Shown here in pieces: positions 25,829 to 35,004 of a DNA stretch of 64,000 bases. The stretch's first letter is position 1; every line of letters begins with the position of its first letter. The notes under the pieces were generated by a model that had not been told where the DNA came from, did no database searches, and was given only the letters and a program-made list of their open reading frames with translations. Source of the DNA: Pirellulaceae bacterium (GTDB taxonomy: Bacteria > Planctomycetota > Planctomycetia > Pirellulales > Pirellulaceae); NCBI GenBank assembly GCA_020852965.1, contig JADYZV010000028.1, forward strand, positions 90,769 through 154,768, in the 5' to 3' direction. A program made the translations under genes and the position numbers.

Positions 25829-27034
25829 CTACGACTCATCCGGCTCAAACGGCTCACCACGCACGAATACTTTCTTCACCTTTAACTGCTTGCTTAGTAC
25901 TAGCAAGTCGGCCTGTTTACCGACTTCAATACTGCCGACATGATCCGCGATGCCGCTGCGCTGGGCTGGAGTTAAACTGGCCATGCGAACGACTTCGGGA
26001 AGTGTGGCAGACGTACTGCGTTTCATTTGCCGAACCATGTGATCCATGCCGACAATGGAACTGGCCAGACTCTTGCCGTCGGCTGACCAGCCTACCTGGC
26101 CATCGCTGAGGAGCCAGCTACCATCTCGTTCATTTCCGAAACGATACTTGCCGGGAGGCATGTCGAGCGCACGATTGCAGTCGGTCACTAAGCACAGCCG
26201 TTCAGCTCCTTTCATACGATAGGCGAACTCTAACAATTCAGCCGACAGATGGCAGCCGTCGGCGATCACTTCCGTGCTCATCGCATCGTTCATCAGTACG
26301 AACTCAGCCATACTGGCTTGCATCGGCACACCGAAACGCGTTCTCAGCGAAGGCACTGAGCTCATGGCACACCAAAAATGATCGACGTGGCGCAACCCGG
26401 CTTTGAAAGCGGACTGCATCTCGGTCCAACTGGCGTTAGAATGTCCACCCGTGATTAGGCAACGTGCGCGACGCGCCGCACGATAGAACTCCTTGGCCCC
26501 CGCCAGCTCAGCGGCGCAGGTAGCGATGCGAACGATACCGCTTGCAAAGTAGCTCGAGTATTCGTCCGGGCGAGGATCGCGACGGCCACTCACGCTGTGG
26601 CAACCCACTTTATCTTCGGCAAAGTAGGGGCCGTAGAGATGAACCCCCGCCAAGTTCGGGCCCTGTCCACCGCTTCGAATTTGCGATTGAAACTCGGCAC
26701 AAGCCGCCAACATAGCTGCGATTTGCTCTGGCGAACCGGTCGTGGTTGTGGGGAACAAGGTGGTCGTACCGTGCCGCGCATGAGCCATGCAGGCAGTACG
26801 CACAGCGGCCAAACTGCCATCCATGAAGTCGGCCCCTTGGCCTCCGTGCACATGGATGTCGATAAATCCCGGCGATAAAAAAGCTCCGCCCAGGTCGACT
26901 ACTTGAACACCACGCGGAAGCGTTTTTTTCTTGCTAATGGCGGCGACCAGGCCGTCACGACAAACCACGTTCGATTCGGCGCATAGTCGATCCGGTAGGA
27001 TAACTGTACCGCCAGTAAAGACTAGTTCGCGCAT
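25829..27034 (-). CDS. nagA: N-acetylglucosamine-6-phosphate deacetylase-like amidohydrolase
   Basis: Family role: deacetylates GlcNAc-6-phosphate in amino-sugar catabolism. The 401-residue amidohydrolase has the metal motif FIDIHVHGG, RHGTTTLFPTTTT, the GGHSNASW histidine, HVDHFWCAMS with the second His, and the catalytic Asp in LVTDCNRALD. Oddly, the segment that normally reads HLEGP, whose Glu binds the metal (Glu131 in E. coli), reads HLYGPYF here, with Tyr134. Function may therefore differ in detail, though the overall match is good. It starts 24 bases downstream of xylA on the same strand, so the two form an operon for sugar use. Confidence 0.85.
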   Translation of the reverse strand: MRELVFTGGTVILPDRLCAESNVVCRDGLVAAISKKKTLPRGVQVVDLGGAFLSPGFIDIHVHGGQGADFMDGSLAAVRTACMAHARHGTTTLFPTTTTGSPEQIAAMLAACAEFQSQIRSGGQGPNLAGVHLYGPYFAEDKVGCHSVSGRRDPRPDEYSSYFASGIVRIATCAAELAGAKEFYRAARRARCLITGGHSNASWTEMQSAFKAGLRHVDHFWCAMSSVPSLRTRFGVPMQASMAEFVLMNDAMSTEVIADGCHLSAELLEFAYRMKGAERLCLVTDCNRALDMPPGKYRFGNERDGSWLLSDGQVGWSADGKSLASSIVGMDHMVRQMKRSTSATLPEVVRMASLTPAQRSGIADHVGSIEVGKQADLLVLSKQLKVKKVFVRGEPFEPDES

Positions 27035-27058
27035 GATCGTGAAGCCTCGTGGAAATAC

Positions 27059-28369
27059 CTATAGATAGTGATTGATGAGGTTTTCGAGCATCTCCTGACG
27101 ACCGCTGACGTTGGGAGCCACTTCGCCTTTTTCAAGCATGTACTTTTCCAGCGAAGCCAACGTGGCCTGGCCACTTTCGATCTGTCTGCCGAGATCGCCA
27201 TCCCAACTGCTGTACCGTTGTTGGACGAATTCAGCCAGCTTGCCGTCAGCGCGAATGTCTGCGGCAATTTTCAGACCACGTGCAAACGCATCCATGCCAC
27301 CCACGTGCGCGTAAAACAGATCGATCGGTTCAAAGCTCTCGCGACGTACCTTAGCGTCAAAATTCACACCGCCTGAACCGATGCCACCGTGCTTGAGAAT
27401 GGCCAGCATGCACTGCGTGGTCAGGTAGTAGTCGGTGGGGAATTGGTCGGTATCCCAGCCCAATAGCAAATCGCCCGTGTTCGCGTCGATCGACCCCAAG
27501 GCACCTTGATGCCCTGCGTAATCGAGTTCATGCATCATCGTATGCCCGGCCAAAGTGGCGTGGTTGGTTTCGAGATTGAGCTTGAAATGCGGCAGCAAAT
27601 CGTAAGCCCGCAAGAAGTTCAAGCAGGCCGCTGCGTCGGAGTCATATTGATGCTTGGTCGGCTCCTTCGGCTTGGGCTCGATCAAGAACTGCCCGGTAAA
27701 GCCGATCTGCTTGGCGTAGTCGACGGCCATGTGGAAGAAGCGGGCCAAGTGATCGAGTTCGCGTTTCATATCGGTGTTGTAGAGATTTTGATATCCTTCA
27801 CGTCCACCCCAGAAGACATAATTGACGCCCCCCAGATCGTGAGTCACCTCCAACGCCTTTTTGACTTGTGCCGCCGCGTAGGCAAACACGTCGACGTTGC
27901 ATGTCGTCGCGGCACCGTGCATGAAGCGCGGATGGCTGAACATGTTGGCGGTCCCCCACAGCAGCTTGACACCCGTCTTTTGCTGGTGCTCCTTGAGCGA
28001 CTTGGCCACGCGTTCGAAGTTCTTGTGCGTCTCGGCCAGCGACGCTCCTTCGGGAGCTATATCGCGATCGTGAAAGGCGTAGAAGGGAGCTTGTAGCTTC
28101 TCGAAAATCTCGAAGGCCACTTCAACTCGGCGCAGAGCATTGTCGACACTTTCCGAACCATCGTCCCACGGGCGGACGGCGGTTCCTGGTCCGAAGGGAT
28201 CGCCACCAGTGCCGCGCATGGTATGCCAATAGACGACACTAAAGCGCAGATGGTCCTTCATGCTTTTCCCCTCGATCATTTCGTCGGGGTTGTACCAGCG
28301 AAAGGCCAGATGATTGCGACTGGCGGGGCCTTCATACTCGATGCGGCTAATGTTGGGGAAGTGACTCAT
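27059..28369 (-). CDS. xylA: Xylose isomerase
   Basis: Interconverts D-xylose and D-xylulose (and glucose/fructose) in a TIM barrel with two divalent metals. At 436 residues it is the longer class II type. Visible signatures are [16 protein letters not shown] ([15 protein letters not shown], active-site His/Asp), [12 protein letters not shown], the metal-binding [31 protein letters not shown], and [21 protein letters not shown]. It is the first gene of the xylA-nagA pair; no xylulokinase is nearby. Start [15 protein letters not shown] is conserved. Confidence 0.97.
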   Translation of the reverse strand: MSHFPNISRIEYEGPASRNHLAFRWYNPDEMIEGKSMKDHLRFSVVYWHTMRGTGGDPFGPGTAVRPWDDGSESVDNALRRVEVAFEIFEKLQAPFYAFHDRDIAPEGASLAETHKNFERVAKSLKEHQQKTGVKLLWGTANMFSHPRFMHGAATTCNVDVFAYAAAQVKKALEVTHDLGGVNYVFWGGREGYQNLYNTDMKRELDHLARFFHMAVDYAKQIGFTGQFLIEPKPKEPTKHQYDSDAAACLNFLRAYDLLPHFKLNLETNHATLAGHTMMHELDYAGHQGALGSIDANTGDLLLGWDTDQFPTDYYLTTQCMLAILKHGGIGSGGVNFDAKVRRESFEPIDLFYAHVGGMDAFARGLKIAADIRADGKLAEFVQQRYSSWDGDLGRQIESGQATLASLEKYMLEKGEVAPNVSGRQEMLENLINHYL

Positions 28370-28551
28370 GGCGCTGAAACCTAGCTAAAATTGGGATCTA
28401 CCAAGAAATGGTGAAGAATGTTGTACAACTACGACTAGCGTTCTGCCAGAGGGGCGATTTTTGCAGGAGCCGGTCGCTTGGAACCCCGTCTGTCCATGGG
28501 TAGAATAGACGATCGGCCCCTCACGGAATCGACAGAAACGAAAAGTGTGCC

Positions 28552-29127
28552 ATGCTCAATCCAACGCCTCAACACACAGTTCTATTCACGGTGGACGATC
28601 TCGAAAAAATGATCGATGCAGGAGTCTTCGCCCACCGAACAGGGCGGATCGAATTGATCGAAGGAGAATTTCGCCAAATGTCACCTGCCAGCGATCACCA
28701 CGACGACCTCATTCGCGTGCTGACTATGTGGTCGGTTCGACAGCAGGCGGAAGAAAAGTTTGAAATCGCCGTACAGATGGGGATTCGCCTCAGAAAAACG
28801 GAATCCATGCCCGAGCCCGACTTGTATTGGATCCAAAGCGGACGTCACGGGCGCGCCACCATGCAAGTGGTCCCATTGATCATCGAAGTCTCCGTTTCGT
28901 CGATTCAGTATGATCGAAATACCAAGGGCCGATTGTACGCGTTGGACGGTTTGCCAGAATATTGGATCGTCGACTGCGATCAACAACTCATCGAAGTCCG
29001 CAGTCAGCCTGATGGGGAGCATTTCACCAAATTGGAAGTCTTCGGTCGAGGCGACACTCTCGTTCCACAGTGCCTGCCGACGGCCAAACTGGACATTGGC
29101 TGGTTGTTTGATTCGGCGGGATTTTAG
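28552..29127 (+). CDS. Uma2-family putative restriction endonuclease
   Basis: 191 residues of the Uma2 (DUF820) family, which has a PD-(D/E)XK nuclease fold. The N-terminal part FTVDDLEKMIDAGVF...GRIELIEGEFRQMSP is typical, as are EPDLYWIQ and PLIIEVSVSSIQYDR. Those carry the candidate catalytic Asp and Glu. The final part is LPEYWIVDCDQQLIEV. Uma2 genes are amplified in cyanobacteria and planctomycetes; their substrate is unknown. It stands alone, divergent from xylA and convergent with the SDR gene. Confidence 0.9.
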   Translation: MLNPTPQHTVLFTVDDLEKMIDAGVFAHRTGRIELIEGEFRQMSPASDHHDDLIRVLTMWSVRQQAEEKFEIAVQMGIRLRKTESMPEPDLYWIQSGRHGRATMQVVPLIIEVSVSSIQYDRNTKGRLYALDGLPEYWIVDCDQQLIEVRSQPDGEHFTKLEVFGRGDTLVPQCLPTAKLDIGWLFDSAGF

Positions 29128-29232
29128 GGTGGCGGTCGTCAGACAGCAGAAGCCCACCGTCTGGCGACGGTGGGGACGAAGTCTGGCGTCAGTGGTGACA
29201 TAGGCTGGTGATGGCTCGTTACGAAGTTACTG

Positions 29233-30060
29233 CTAGCCGGAGTTCTTTCGGAGCAATCGATCTCCCAGCGAACAGGAGAGTGCCGATAGCCAATGCAACC
29301 ACTGTGCTTTGCGTGGGCGGATCATAAGTGGCTGCTTGGCTGCGGCAGCTTGCAGTATTTCGCGCACCAGTCGCTGGGGTTCGAGCCCTCGGATTTTTGC
29401 ACCACCACCGGGTTGCCGCGCCGCCTCGGGTAACTTGTCGGCGCGTGCATGTTGATCGTAGCGCGTGCCGCTGTCTTGGCGCGCAATCGGACCAGGGCAA
29501 GCCAGCAACACATGAATTTGGTCTTCGGCTAGCTCGAGTCGGGCTTGCTGTGCCAATGCGGCTAAACCATGTTTGGCGATGGCGTAGCCACCTAAGAAAC
29601 GGGGTGCGAACAGACTGGCCAGAGAACCTACCAGCACGATGTTGCCTCCCTCTTTTCGCATCAGCGGGTGAAAACACTGCACCGCATGTAGGCTCGACAG
29701 TACATTGACACCGATCAGTTCGTGCAAACGCTGACTGCTCAAGTCGACTAGCCGGCCTCGATCGCTCTGCCCGACCGCCTGAATAACAAGGTCCACTCGA
29801 TGGCCTGCCTGTATTAACGGCTCCACAGCCCGTTGCAATGGCTCTTTGACGCACAAGTCGGCTGTCAAGCAGAGTACATCCAAGCTAGCAAACCGTTCGA
29901 GCAGTTCGCTGCGCAGTGCCTGCAGGGTGTCCGACGAACGGGCGACAAGGGTCAAATGCTCGACTCGTTGCCTGGCCAGTTCGATGGCAAACGCCCGCCC
30001 TAAGCCGGCTGTCGCACCGCACACGACCGCCCGCTTCCCATTCCAATGCGATCCCGTCAT
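29233..30060 (-). CDS. SDR-family NAD(P)-dependent oxidoreductase
   Basis: 275 residues of the classical short-chain dehydrogenase type. The dinucleotide motif GATAGLGRAFAIELAR replaces the usual TGxxxGxG with GATAGLG. NVLSSLHAVQ contains the structural Asn, VGSLASL the catalytic Ser, and YAIAKHG the Tyr-x-x-x-Lys pair. The C-terminal part (LVREILQAAAAKQP...WLHWLSALS) resembles DHRS7-like reductases with a hydrophobic end, so membrane association is possible. Substrate unknown. It is divergent from pyk, with 127 bases between starts. Confidence 0.87.
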   Translation of the reverse strand: MTGSHWNGKRAVVCGATAGLGRAFAIELARQRVEHLTLVARSSDTLQALRSELLERFASLDVLCLTADLCVKEPLQRAVEPLIQAGHRVDLVIQAVGQSDRGRLVDLSSQRLHELIGVNVLSSLHAVQCFHPLMRKEGGNIVLVGSLASLFAPRFLGGYAIAKHGLAALAQQARLELAEDQIHVLLACPGPIARQDSGTRYDQHARADKLPEAARQPGGGAKIRGLEPQRLVREILQAAAAKQPLMIRPRKAQWLHWLSALSCSLGDRLLRKNSG

Positions 30061-30187
30061 TTCGTTTCGAAGCCTATTTGCCTTTCATTGCCGCTAGTGC
30101 ATCTGTAAGAATGTACTCTAATCGGCTACAACCATTGCCTGCGTTGTTTGTTTCGTTTCCTAAATTGCCTCGAAAAAGAACTCATTT

Positions 30188-31636
30188 ATGTCTACTTCGG
30201 GACTTCAAGTCGACGGTGCGCGCTCAAAAATTGTAGCTACGGTTGGCCCGGCTTGTGACACGGTAGAAATGCTGGTTGAGCTGATCCGGCACGGAGTTGA
30301 CGTGTTTCGCATCAACGCCGCGCACGGCACCCAAGCCGACTATGCCATGTGGTTGGAGAAAATCGAGCAGGCTCGACAGATTACCGATATACCAGTAGGC
30401 ACGCTATTGGACCTTTCCGGTCCGAAGATCCGCTTGGGGCGCCTGGCCCAAGATCCGCTCGAAGTCGAGGCGGGACAAGAGTTGACGATCGTGCGCGGAG
30501 AACAGTCGACCGAACCAATGCAACTGTGCAGCAACTACGGCAAGTTGATCGACGAGATCAAAGTGAACGATAGCATCATGCTGGCCGACGGCACGATCAG
30601 CTTGAAGGTCAAGTCCAAAACCAAAGATGTTGCGACATGTAAAGTTCTGACCGCCGGCACGATCCGCAGCCGCCAGGGAATTAATTTGCCAGGGGTAACG
30701 CTGAGCGTATCGGCCATGCGGCCCGAGGATGTCCAGAACGCTATCTGGGGCGCGAAGAATGAGATCGACTTTATTAGCCTGAGCTTCGTCCGCAGCCCTC
30801 AAGACGTTGCCACTCTCAAAGACCTACTACAAACGATGGACTCCAAGGCGCTAGTCATCGCCAAGATCGAAAAACGCGAAGCGCTCGAACGGTTAGAAGA
30901 TATCGTCGAAGCCGCCGATGGCGTGATGGTCGCCCGTGGTGATTTAGGCGTCGAGATCGATGTGGCGGAAACGCCCGTCGCCCAAAAAAGGATCATCCAA
31001 GTCTGCCGCGAAAAGCTCAAGCCGGTCATTGTGGCCACCCAGATGCTCGAAAGCATGCACACCAATCGTCGCCCAACGCGCGCCGAGGCGAGCGATGTGG
31101 CCAATGCGATCCTGGATGGTGCCGACGCCTGTATGCTCAGCGGCGAAACAGCCATCGGCAAATTTCCAGCCGAAGCGGTCGCCACCATGGACCGCATCAT
31201 GGTCTTCACCGAACAACTACTCAGAGACCAGCCCGCGCCGGGGCGCATGAAGAAGTTCGATCGCGTTCACCCCATTACCTCGGCGGTCACCTTCAACGCC
31301 GCCAATATTGCCGAAGCGATCAATGCCAAACTGGTCGTCGTCGCCAGCCGAACCGGGGGAACCGCCTGGATCAAATCCAAACAACGCAACTACATCGCCA
31401 CGCTGGGCGTCAGCGACAACGAAGCCACCCTGCGGCGCATGAGCCTTTTCTGGGGTATCGTCCCACATCGCATCTCAAATATCGACAACCCACAAAAGCT
31501 GCTCGAAGAAGTGATTACCTGGGGGCGAGTGCAAAATATCCTGACTATCGGAGACCGCGTCGTCTTCGTAACGGGTACGGGAGTTATCGACAACACCCAC
31601 AACCTGCTCGTCGTGCATGAAGTCGGTGCGAGTTAG
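30188..31636 (+). CDS. pyk: Pyruvate kinase
   Basis: Makes pyruvate and ATP from phosphoenolpyruvate and ADP. 482 residues: N-terminal barrel with SKIVATVGPAC and FRINAAHG (usually FRLNFSHG), substrate loop VIAKIEKREALERLEDI, MVARGDLGVEI, the ATQMLESM segment with RPTRAEASDVANAILDG, and MLSGETAIGKFP. The C-terminal allosteric domain ends at LLVVHEVG. The ATG at 30188 matches the usual ~10-residue lead before the first motif. A GTAGGCTCGTAAC repeat starts nine bases after the stop. Confidence 0.96.
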   Translation: MSTSGLQVDGARSKIVATVGPACDTVEMLVELIRHGVDVFRINAAHGTQADYAMWLEKIEQARQITDIPVGTLLDLSGPKIRLGRLAQDPLEVEAGQELTIVRGEQSTEPMQLCSNYGKLIDEIKVNDSIMLADGTISLKVKSKTKDVATCKVLTAGTIRSRQGINLPGVTLSVSAMRPEDVQNAIWGAKNEIDFISLSFVRSPQDVATLKDLLQTMDSKALVIAKIEKREALERLEDIVEAADGVMVARGDLGVEIDVAETPVAQKRIIQVCREKLKPVIVATQMLESMHTNRRPTRAEASDVANAILDGADACMLSGETAIGKFPAEAVATMDRIMVFTEQLLRDQPAPGRMKKFDRVHPITSAVTFNAANIAEAINAKLVVVASRTGGTAWIKSKQRNYIATLGVSDNEATLRRMSLFWGIVPHRISNIDNPQKLLEEVITWGRVQNILTIGDRVVFVTGTGVIDNTHNLLVVHEVGAS

Positions 31637-31644
31637 GGGATTCG

Positions 31645-31690
31645 CGTAGGCTCGTAACAAGCACCGCGCTGTTCCGGCACAACGAAGCAA
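31645..31690 (+). repeat. GTAGGCTCGTAAC element, half-copy after pyk
   Basis: GTAGGCTCGTAACAAGCACC at 31646 followed by CGAAGCAAGTGATC, matching the left end and internal stretch of the 19241 element. It starts nine bases after the pyk stop, in the same orientation relative to the gene as the nrnA and mqnD copies. Confidence 0.85.
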
Positions 31691-31767
31691 GTGATCTTGA
31701 AGTAGGTAGCGCTTGCCGCTGCGATAGACACGACCGATCATGCGCTGCGGTGGCGGCTTGCCAGCGA

Positions 31768-31914
31768 GCCGACGGCGGAGCGTCGGGCCACATTGGGTGC
31801 GGTAGGTGCAAGCCGACGGCGGAGCGTCGGGCCACATTAATACGCGAATAAGTAAATTCCGACGGCGGAGCGTCGGGCCACATTAGATCCGACGGCGGAG
31901 CGTCGGGCCACATT
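31768..31914 (+). repeat. Cluster of four CCGACG hairpin repeats
   Basis: Copies start at 31769, 31813, 31859 and 31889, each of 26 bases with stem CCGACG/CGTCGG around GCGGAG and tail GCCACATT. Spacers differ in length and sequence (44, 46 and 30 base periods), so these are separate insertions or decayed duplicates. Opposite-strand frames read as repeated short peptides, which is not evidence of coding. Confidence 0.92.
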
Positions 31915-31923
31915 GTACCAATC

Positions 31924-32886
31924 TCAATTGCCGGCCACGGGGGTGAAGCTGCCGCCGCTGTCGGCAGCGATCTGCTGCAAAGTCCACCAGCCTTCGCCAC
32001 TGAAAAGCGAAATCGTATGAATCGGTATCTGCCGCGTGGTCGTATTGGGCGCGTTAATCATGCGCAGCATCAGCAGTGATTCGTCCTGCAGCTCGCCATC
32101 AGACAATAGGAACACCGCATCCGGATTTAAACTCAAAGCGACTTGCAGGGCTTCGGCGGGCATGGTGGCTCTGCCCAGCGTGCGACTCTGAAGCCAAGCG
32201 CGGACACCTCGCACAGACTTCTCGGACTTGGTCGAGTACTGAAGACGGTGCGGGGGAAGATTAAACAAAAAAGTAGTTCGATAGTCGAAGCAGATTACAA
32301 AAAACTCTTGACCCGACTCGAGCTGCTCGATGCTCTTGATGAGTTGATTGCAAGCAGCGTACCAGCGCGCACCCGTCATACTGCTCGAGCTATCGACTAC
32401 AAACACAAAGCGATCGCCATACGCATGGCTGCCAAAGAAGTTGGCACCGCGCCCGTAACCTCGATCCCGCAAAACTTCGCGACCGTCGGCTGTGGTCACT
32501 CCACTGTCGGTCGCCGTAGAAGCGGAGGCGAAAGCCAAATCGACCAACAGACTTTCGGTCGACAATTCACTGGGCGCTGCTTGCAGTAGGTGGTCAAGCT
32601 TAACGTCCAGCGAAAGTTCCGTCGTGGTCGACTGCGGAGCGGCCGACGAATCGGACTGCTGCTCGAGCTCGAAGGTTTGCACCCTATCGAGCGAAACACT
32701 CTCAGATTCGCCAATCTCAGCTTGCAACAATAGACCGCGGCTCGATTTACCCGCCGTATAGACCCAACAAGCAAGCACCAGAATCAAACTCACATGCGCC
32801 ACGAGGCTGGCCATGAAAGCCACGACACTCCCCGCATTGCGATCGAAGTTCGTGCTGTGCTCGGGGACCAGTGGCATTAGAGACAA
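31924..32886 (-). CDS. Membrane-anchored VWA-domain protein
   Basis: 320 residues. An N-terminal membrane helix (about 22-44, MASLVAHVSLILVLACWVY) recalls TonB/AgmX-like anchors. A Ser/Asp/Glu-rich linker (about 45-145) follows, then a VWA domain (about 150-318). The MIDAS starts FVVDSSSSMTG, with FVICFDYRTTF and FLLSDGELQDESL later. The VWA part is probably periplasmic. The upstream minus-strand gene encodes a longer protein with the same arrangement and clearly related VWA sequence, so this is a tandem duplicate. Function unknown. Confidence 0.8.
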   Translation of the reverse strand: MSLMPLVPEHSTNFDRNAGSVVAFMASLVAHVSLILVLACWVYTAGKSSRGLLLQAEIGESESVSLDRVQTFELEQQSDSSAAPQSTTTELSLDVKLDHLLQAAPSELSTESLLVDLAFASASTATDSGVTTADGREVLRDRGYGRGANFFGSHAYGDRFVFVVDSSSSMTGARWYAACNQLIKSIEQLESGQEFFVICFDYRTTFLFNLPPHRLQYSTKSEKSVRGVRAWLQSRTLGRATMPAEALQVALSLNPDAVFLLSDGELQDESLLMLRMINAPNTTTRQIPIHTISLFSGEGWWTLQQIAADSGGSFTPVAGN

Positions 32887-33123
32887 CTAGTGGGAAAGAG
32901 TTTCGGTACCGGACGGAAATGCAACCTCAAGTATACGGATGCCGCGCCTGGCTGACAAATCACCGACGGGGGGTATGGCAAGGTGGGACAGCGGGACAAA
33001 ATAAATAAACGTGCCAAGGCGCGAGTTATCAGGCAGTCGTGTTGGTGGAAGTCTTGGGCGCAAAGCCGACCGTGAGTTGGCCTGATTCAACCTCCAGGGC
33101 CACGCGAATGCAACCTCCAGCGA

Positions 33124-34671
33124 CTATCGGCGAGGATTCGGAACGTAGATGAATTGACCAGCGTTTTCTGCCGCGATCTGCTTGAGCATCGACTGACCAT
33201 CCAGGGAATAAAAGGCGATCGTGTGAATCGGGACGCGCACCTGCTCGCCGAAGATCAGGTCGTTGATTCGATTGCTGTCTCGCAAAAACCTCGGCACATC
33301 GACCGTGGTCGCGCCGTCGGTCAGGAGGTAGATCGCGTCAGGCTCTTTGCTGATGGCCAGCTCAAGAGCGTCGTTGGGTGGAGCCCCCCTGTCGATGCGC
33401 AGGGTATCGAGCCAACGGCGCGTATGAGTCAGGTTGTCTGGCGTGGCATACAAGGCGGCGGGTGCGGGCGTCTGCTCACCCGGCAAAGGGATGGCGCTCA
33501 GTTCGCAATTGTAGAATATGATGTAAAAGCGTTGCTTCTCCTTGAGCGTAGCCAGCGACTTGAGCAATTCGGCCTTGGCGGCGTCCCACGGACCGTTGCG
33601 CATGCTACCCGAACCGTCGATGATGTAACAAAAACAATTGCCGCTGGCCGCCGCGCCATAGAAGGTGGCATTGCTCTGCATGAGTTTCGAGGCGGACGAC
33701 GAAGCCGCCAACCAATTCCCACTCGGGAGCGAACTGGATGCGGACACGGGATAGGTGCCCAGCGCTGCACCGACATCATTTGCCACATCCGTCAGCGTCT
33801 CAGACAAGTCGAATGGTGCGCTGGCTGGATTGCTCGCATCGGCCACGTCGGGCTGGCTGTGCTCGATCGGCTGGCTGATTTCCATCGCGTCGGGCCTCCA
33901 TTCCACCGGCGAGGCCTCCAATCCCAAGCTAGCTGGGGGCGTCGGCATGCGCAAGGTGATCCAAGCCAACAGAAAAATCAGCAAGCCATGCGCGGCCACG
34001 CTGGCCACGACTCCGCGTAAACGCGACCAATGCAAATGCCGTCGGTGCTGCATCGGGTGGACTGGAAAAGACTCAGAGCAAGGCTGTTGAACACGCTGTC
34101 GCTCGCTTCGCAAGCGCTGGGCATGCCCCATCAACCGAGCCTGGGCCGGTGCGAGCAGCGTTTTCCAACTATCCAATGGCTGGAATTGCGCCGCGCTCGC
34201 CGCCGAGCCAGCGTTGGAAGGAGAGCTAGCACCTGAAGCCTTGGTGGAAGCTTTACTTGCAATTGAGCTTGCATCCACTGCGTTCGTTGAAGTCGATTGG
34301 GAAGCTGAGGTTGAGCTCGCATCAAAATCTAAAATCGACTTAACCTTTTTGGGGGAGTCCGCGCCCACCGCGAGAGGATGCTCTGCCGCGTGGGCCTGCA
34401 GCCAGCGCTGTAGCCGCAGCGAGTCTCCCTCGCGAGCTTCTCCGAGCAACAATTGCAGTTCGGTGCACTGGGCTTCGGCGCGCGCGGCGGCCGCTTGTTG
34501 GGAAAGCAGAGAAAGCAAGAGGGTGCCACGCGCAACCGCAGTTGCTGCCGTCCAATGCGATAGCGAATCTGCTGATGGACGTTCGCCCTCCGAAAGGCAG
34601 TCCTCGCTCGATAATTCGCTCGATGACGGGTCGAGTGAATCGCGCACTGCGTGCAGGGTGCGGTCCGTCAT
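33124..34671 (-). CDS. Membrane-anchored VWA-domain protein, longer paralogue
   Basis: 515 residues. The N-terminal ~215 residues are cytoplasmic-looking, with Ser/Ala-rich low-complexity (about 120-165) and Leu/Arg-rich helix. A membrane segment (VVASVAAHGLLIFLLAWITL, about 225-245) follows, then a linker, then a VWA domain (about 340-510). Its MIDAS is CYIIDGSGSMRNG, with IYLLTDGATT later. The final IHTIAFYS...IAAENAGQFIY matches the end of the downstream paralogue (IHTISLFS...IAADSGGSF). The 237-base gap between the two has no gene. Divergent from the secreted protein at 35005. Function unknown. Confidence 0.8.
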   Translation of the reverse strand: MTDRTLHAVRDSLDPSSSELSSEDCLSEGERPSADSLSHWTAATAVARGTLLLSLLSQQAAAARAEAQCTELQLLLGEAREGDSLRLQRWLQAHAAEHPLAVGADSPKKVKSILDFDASSTSASQSTSTNAVDASSIASKASTKASGASSPSNAGSAASAAQFQPLDSWKTLLAPAQARLMGHAQRLRSERQRVQQPCSESFPVHPMQHRRHLHWSRLRGVVASVAAHGLLIFLLAWITLRMPTPPASLGLEASPVEWRPDAMEISQPIEHSQPDVADASNPASAPFDLSETLTDVANDVGAALGTYPVSASSSLPSGNWLAASSSASKLMQSNATFYGAAASGNCFCYIIDGSGSMRNGPWDAAKAELLKSLATLKEKQRFYIIFYNCELSAIPLPGEQTPAPAALYATPDNLTHTRRWLDTLRIDRGAPPNDALELAISKEPDAIYLLTDGATTVDVPRFLRDSNRINDLIFGEQVRVPIHTIAFYSLDGQSMLKQIAAENAGQFIYVPNPRR

Positions 34672-35004
34672 AAATTCACCTCACATAGCGTGTGTGGCAT
34701 TCATCACTAGATATCGCGATGAGCAGATTCGCGTTGGATAGTTTCAGAAATATCTAGCCGACTGTCAACTTTTTTCCAGTAAGAATTTAGTAGTCGTTGC
34801 AATGCTCGCTTCGAAAGCTTGTGGCCAGATACCCCTGTCCCTTTCCGCAGAGTACGCAGAGTACTGGGGAGAGGGGGCCAGGAGCTGAAGACTCAAAAGC
34901 TAGCAAACGGGATTGATCTTGGCTTGCGGAGAGTCAATTACCTATAGTCGCTCAGAATTCTTCGAATTATCCCTTATCCCTACGCTCACGGATTCTGAAG
35001 CCTC
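34672..35004. other. Divergent promoter region
   Basis: No gene in 333 bases. It must hold promoters for the VWA pair (minus) and the secreted protein (plus). A CAGAGTACTGGGGAGAGG string near 34854 resembles the hairpin after treZ at 2031-2050. Nothing else recognised. Confidence 0.6.

Larger units (their letters stand above)
31637..31923. other. Repeat-filled gap after pyk
   Basis: No gene in 287 bases. It contains a half-copy of the GTAGGCTCGTAAC element (31645-31690), then four CCGACG hairpins, and ends at the stop of a convergent VWA gene. Confidence 0.8.

Noticed and set aside
31584..32000. Minus-strand frame with repeated short peptides
   Set aside because: The peptides are translations of CCGACG repeats; no selection for protein sequence is evident.
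33154..34020. 288-codon plus-strand frame opposite the longer VWA gene
   Set aside because: Antisense shadow of a gene with intact VWA motifs; no own family features.
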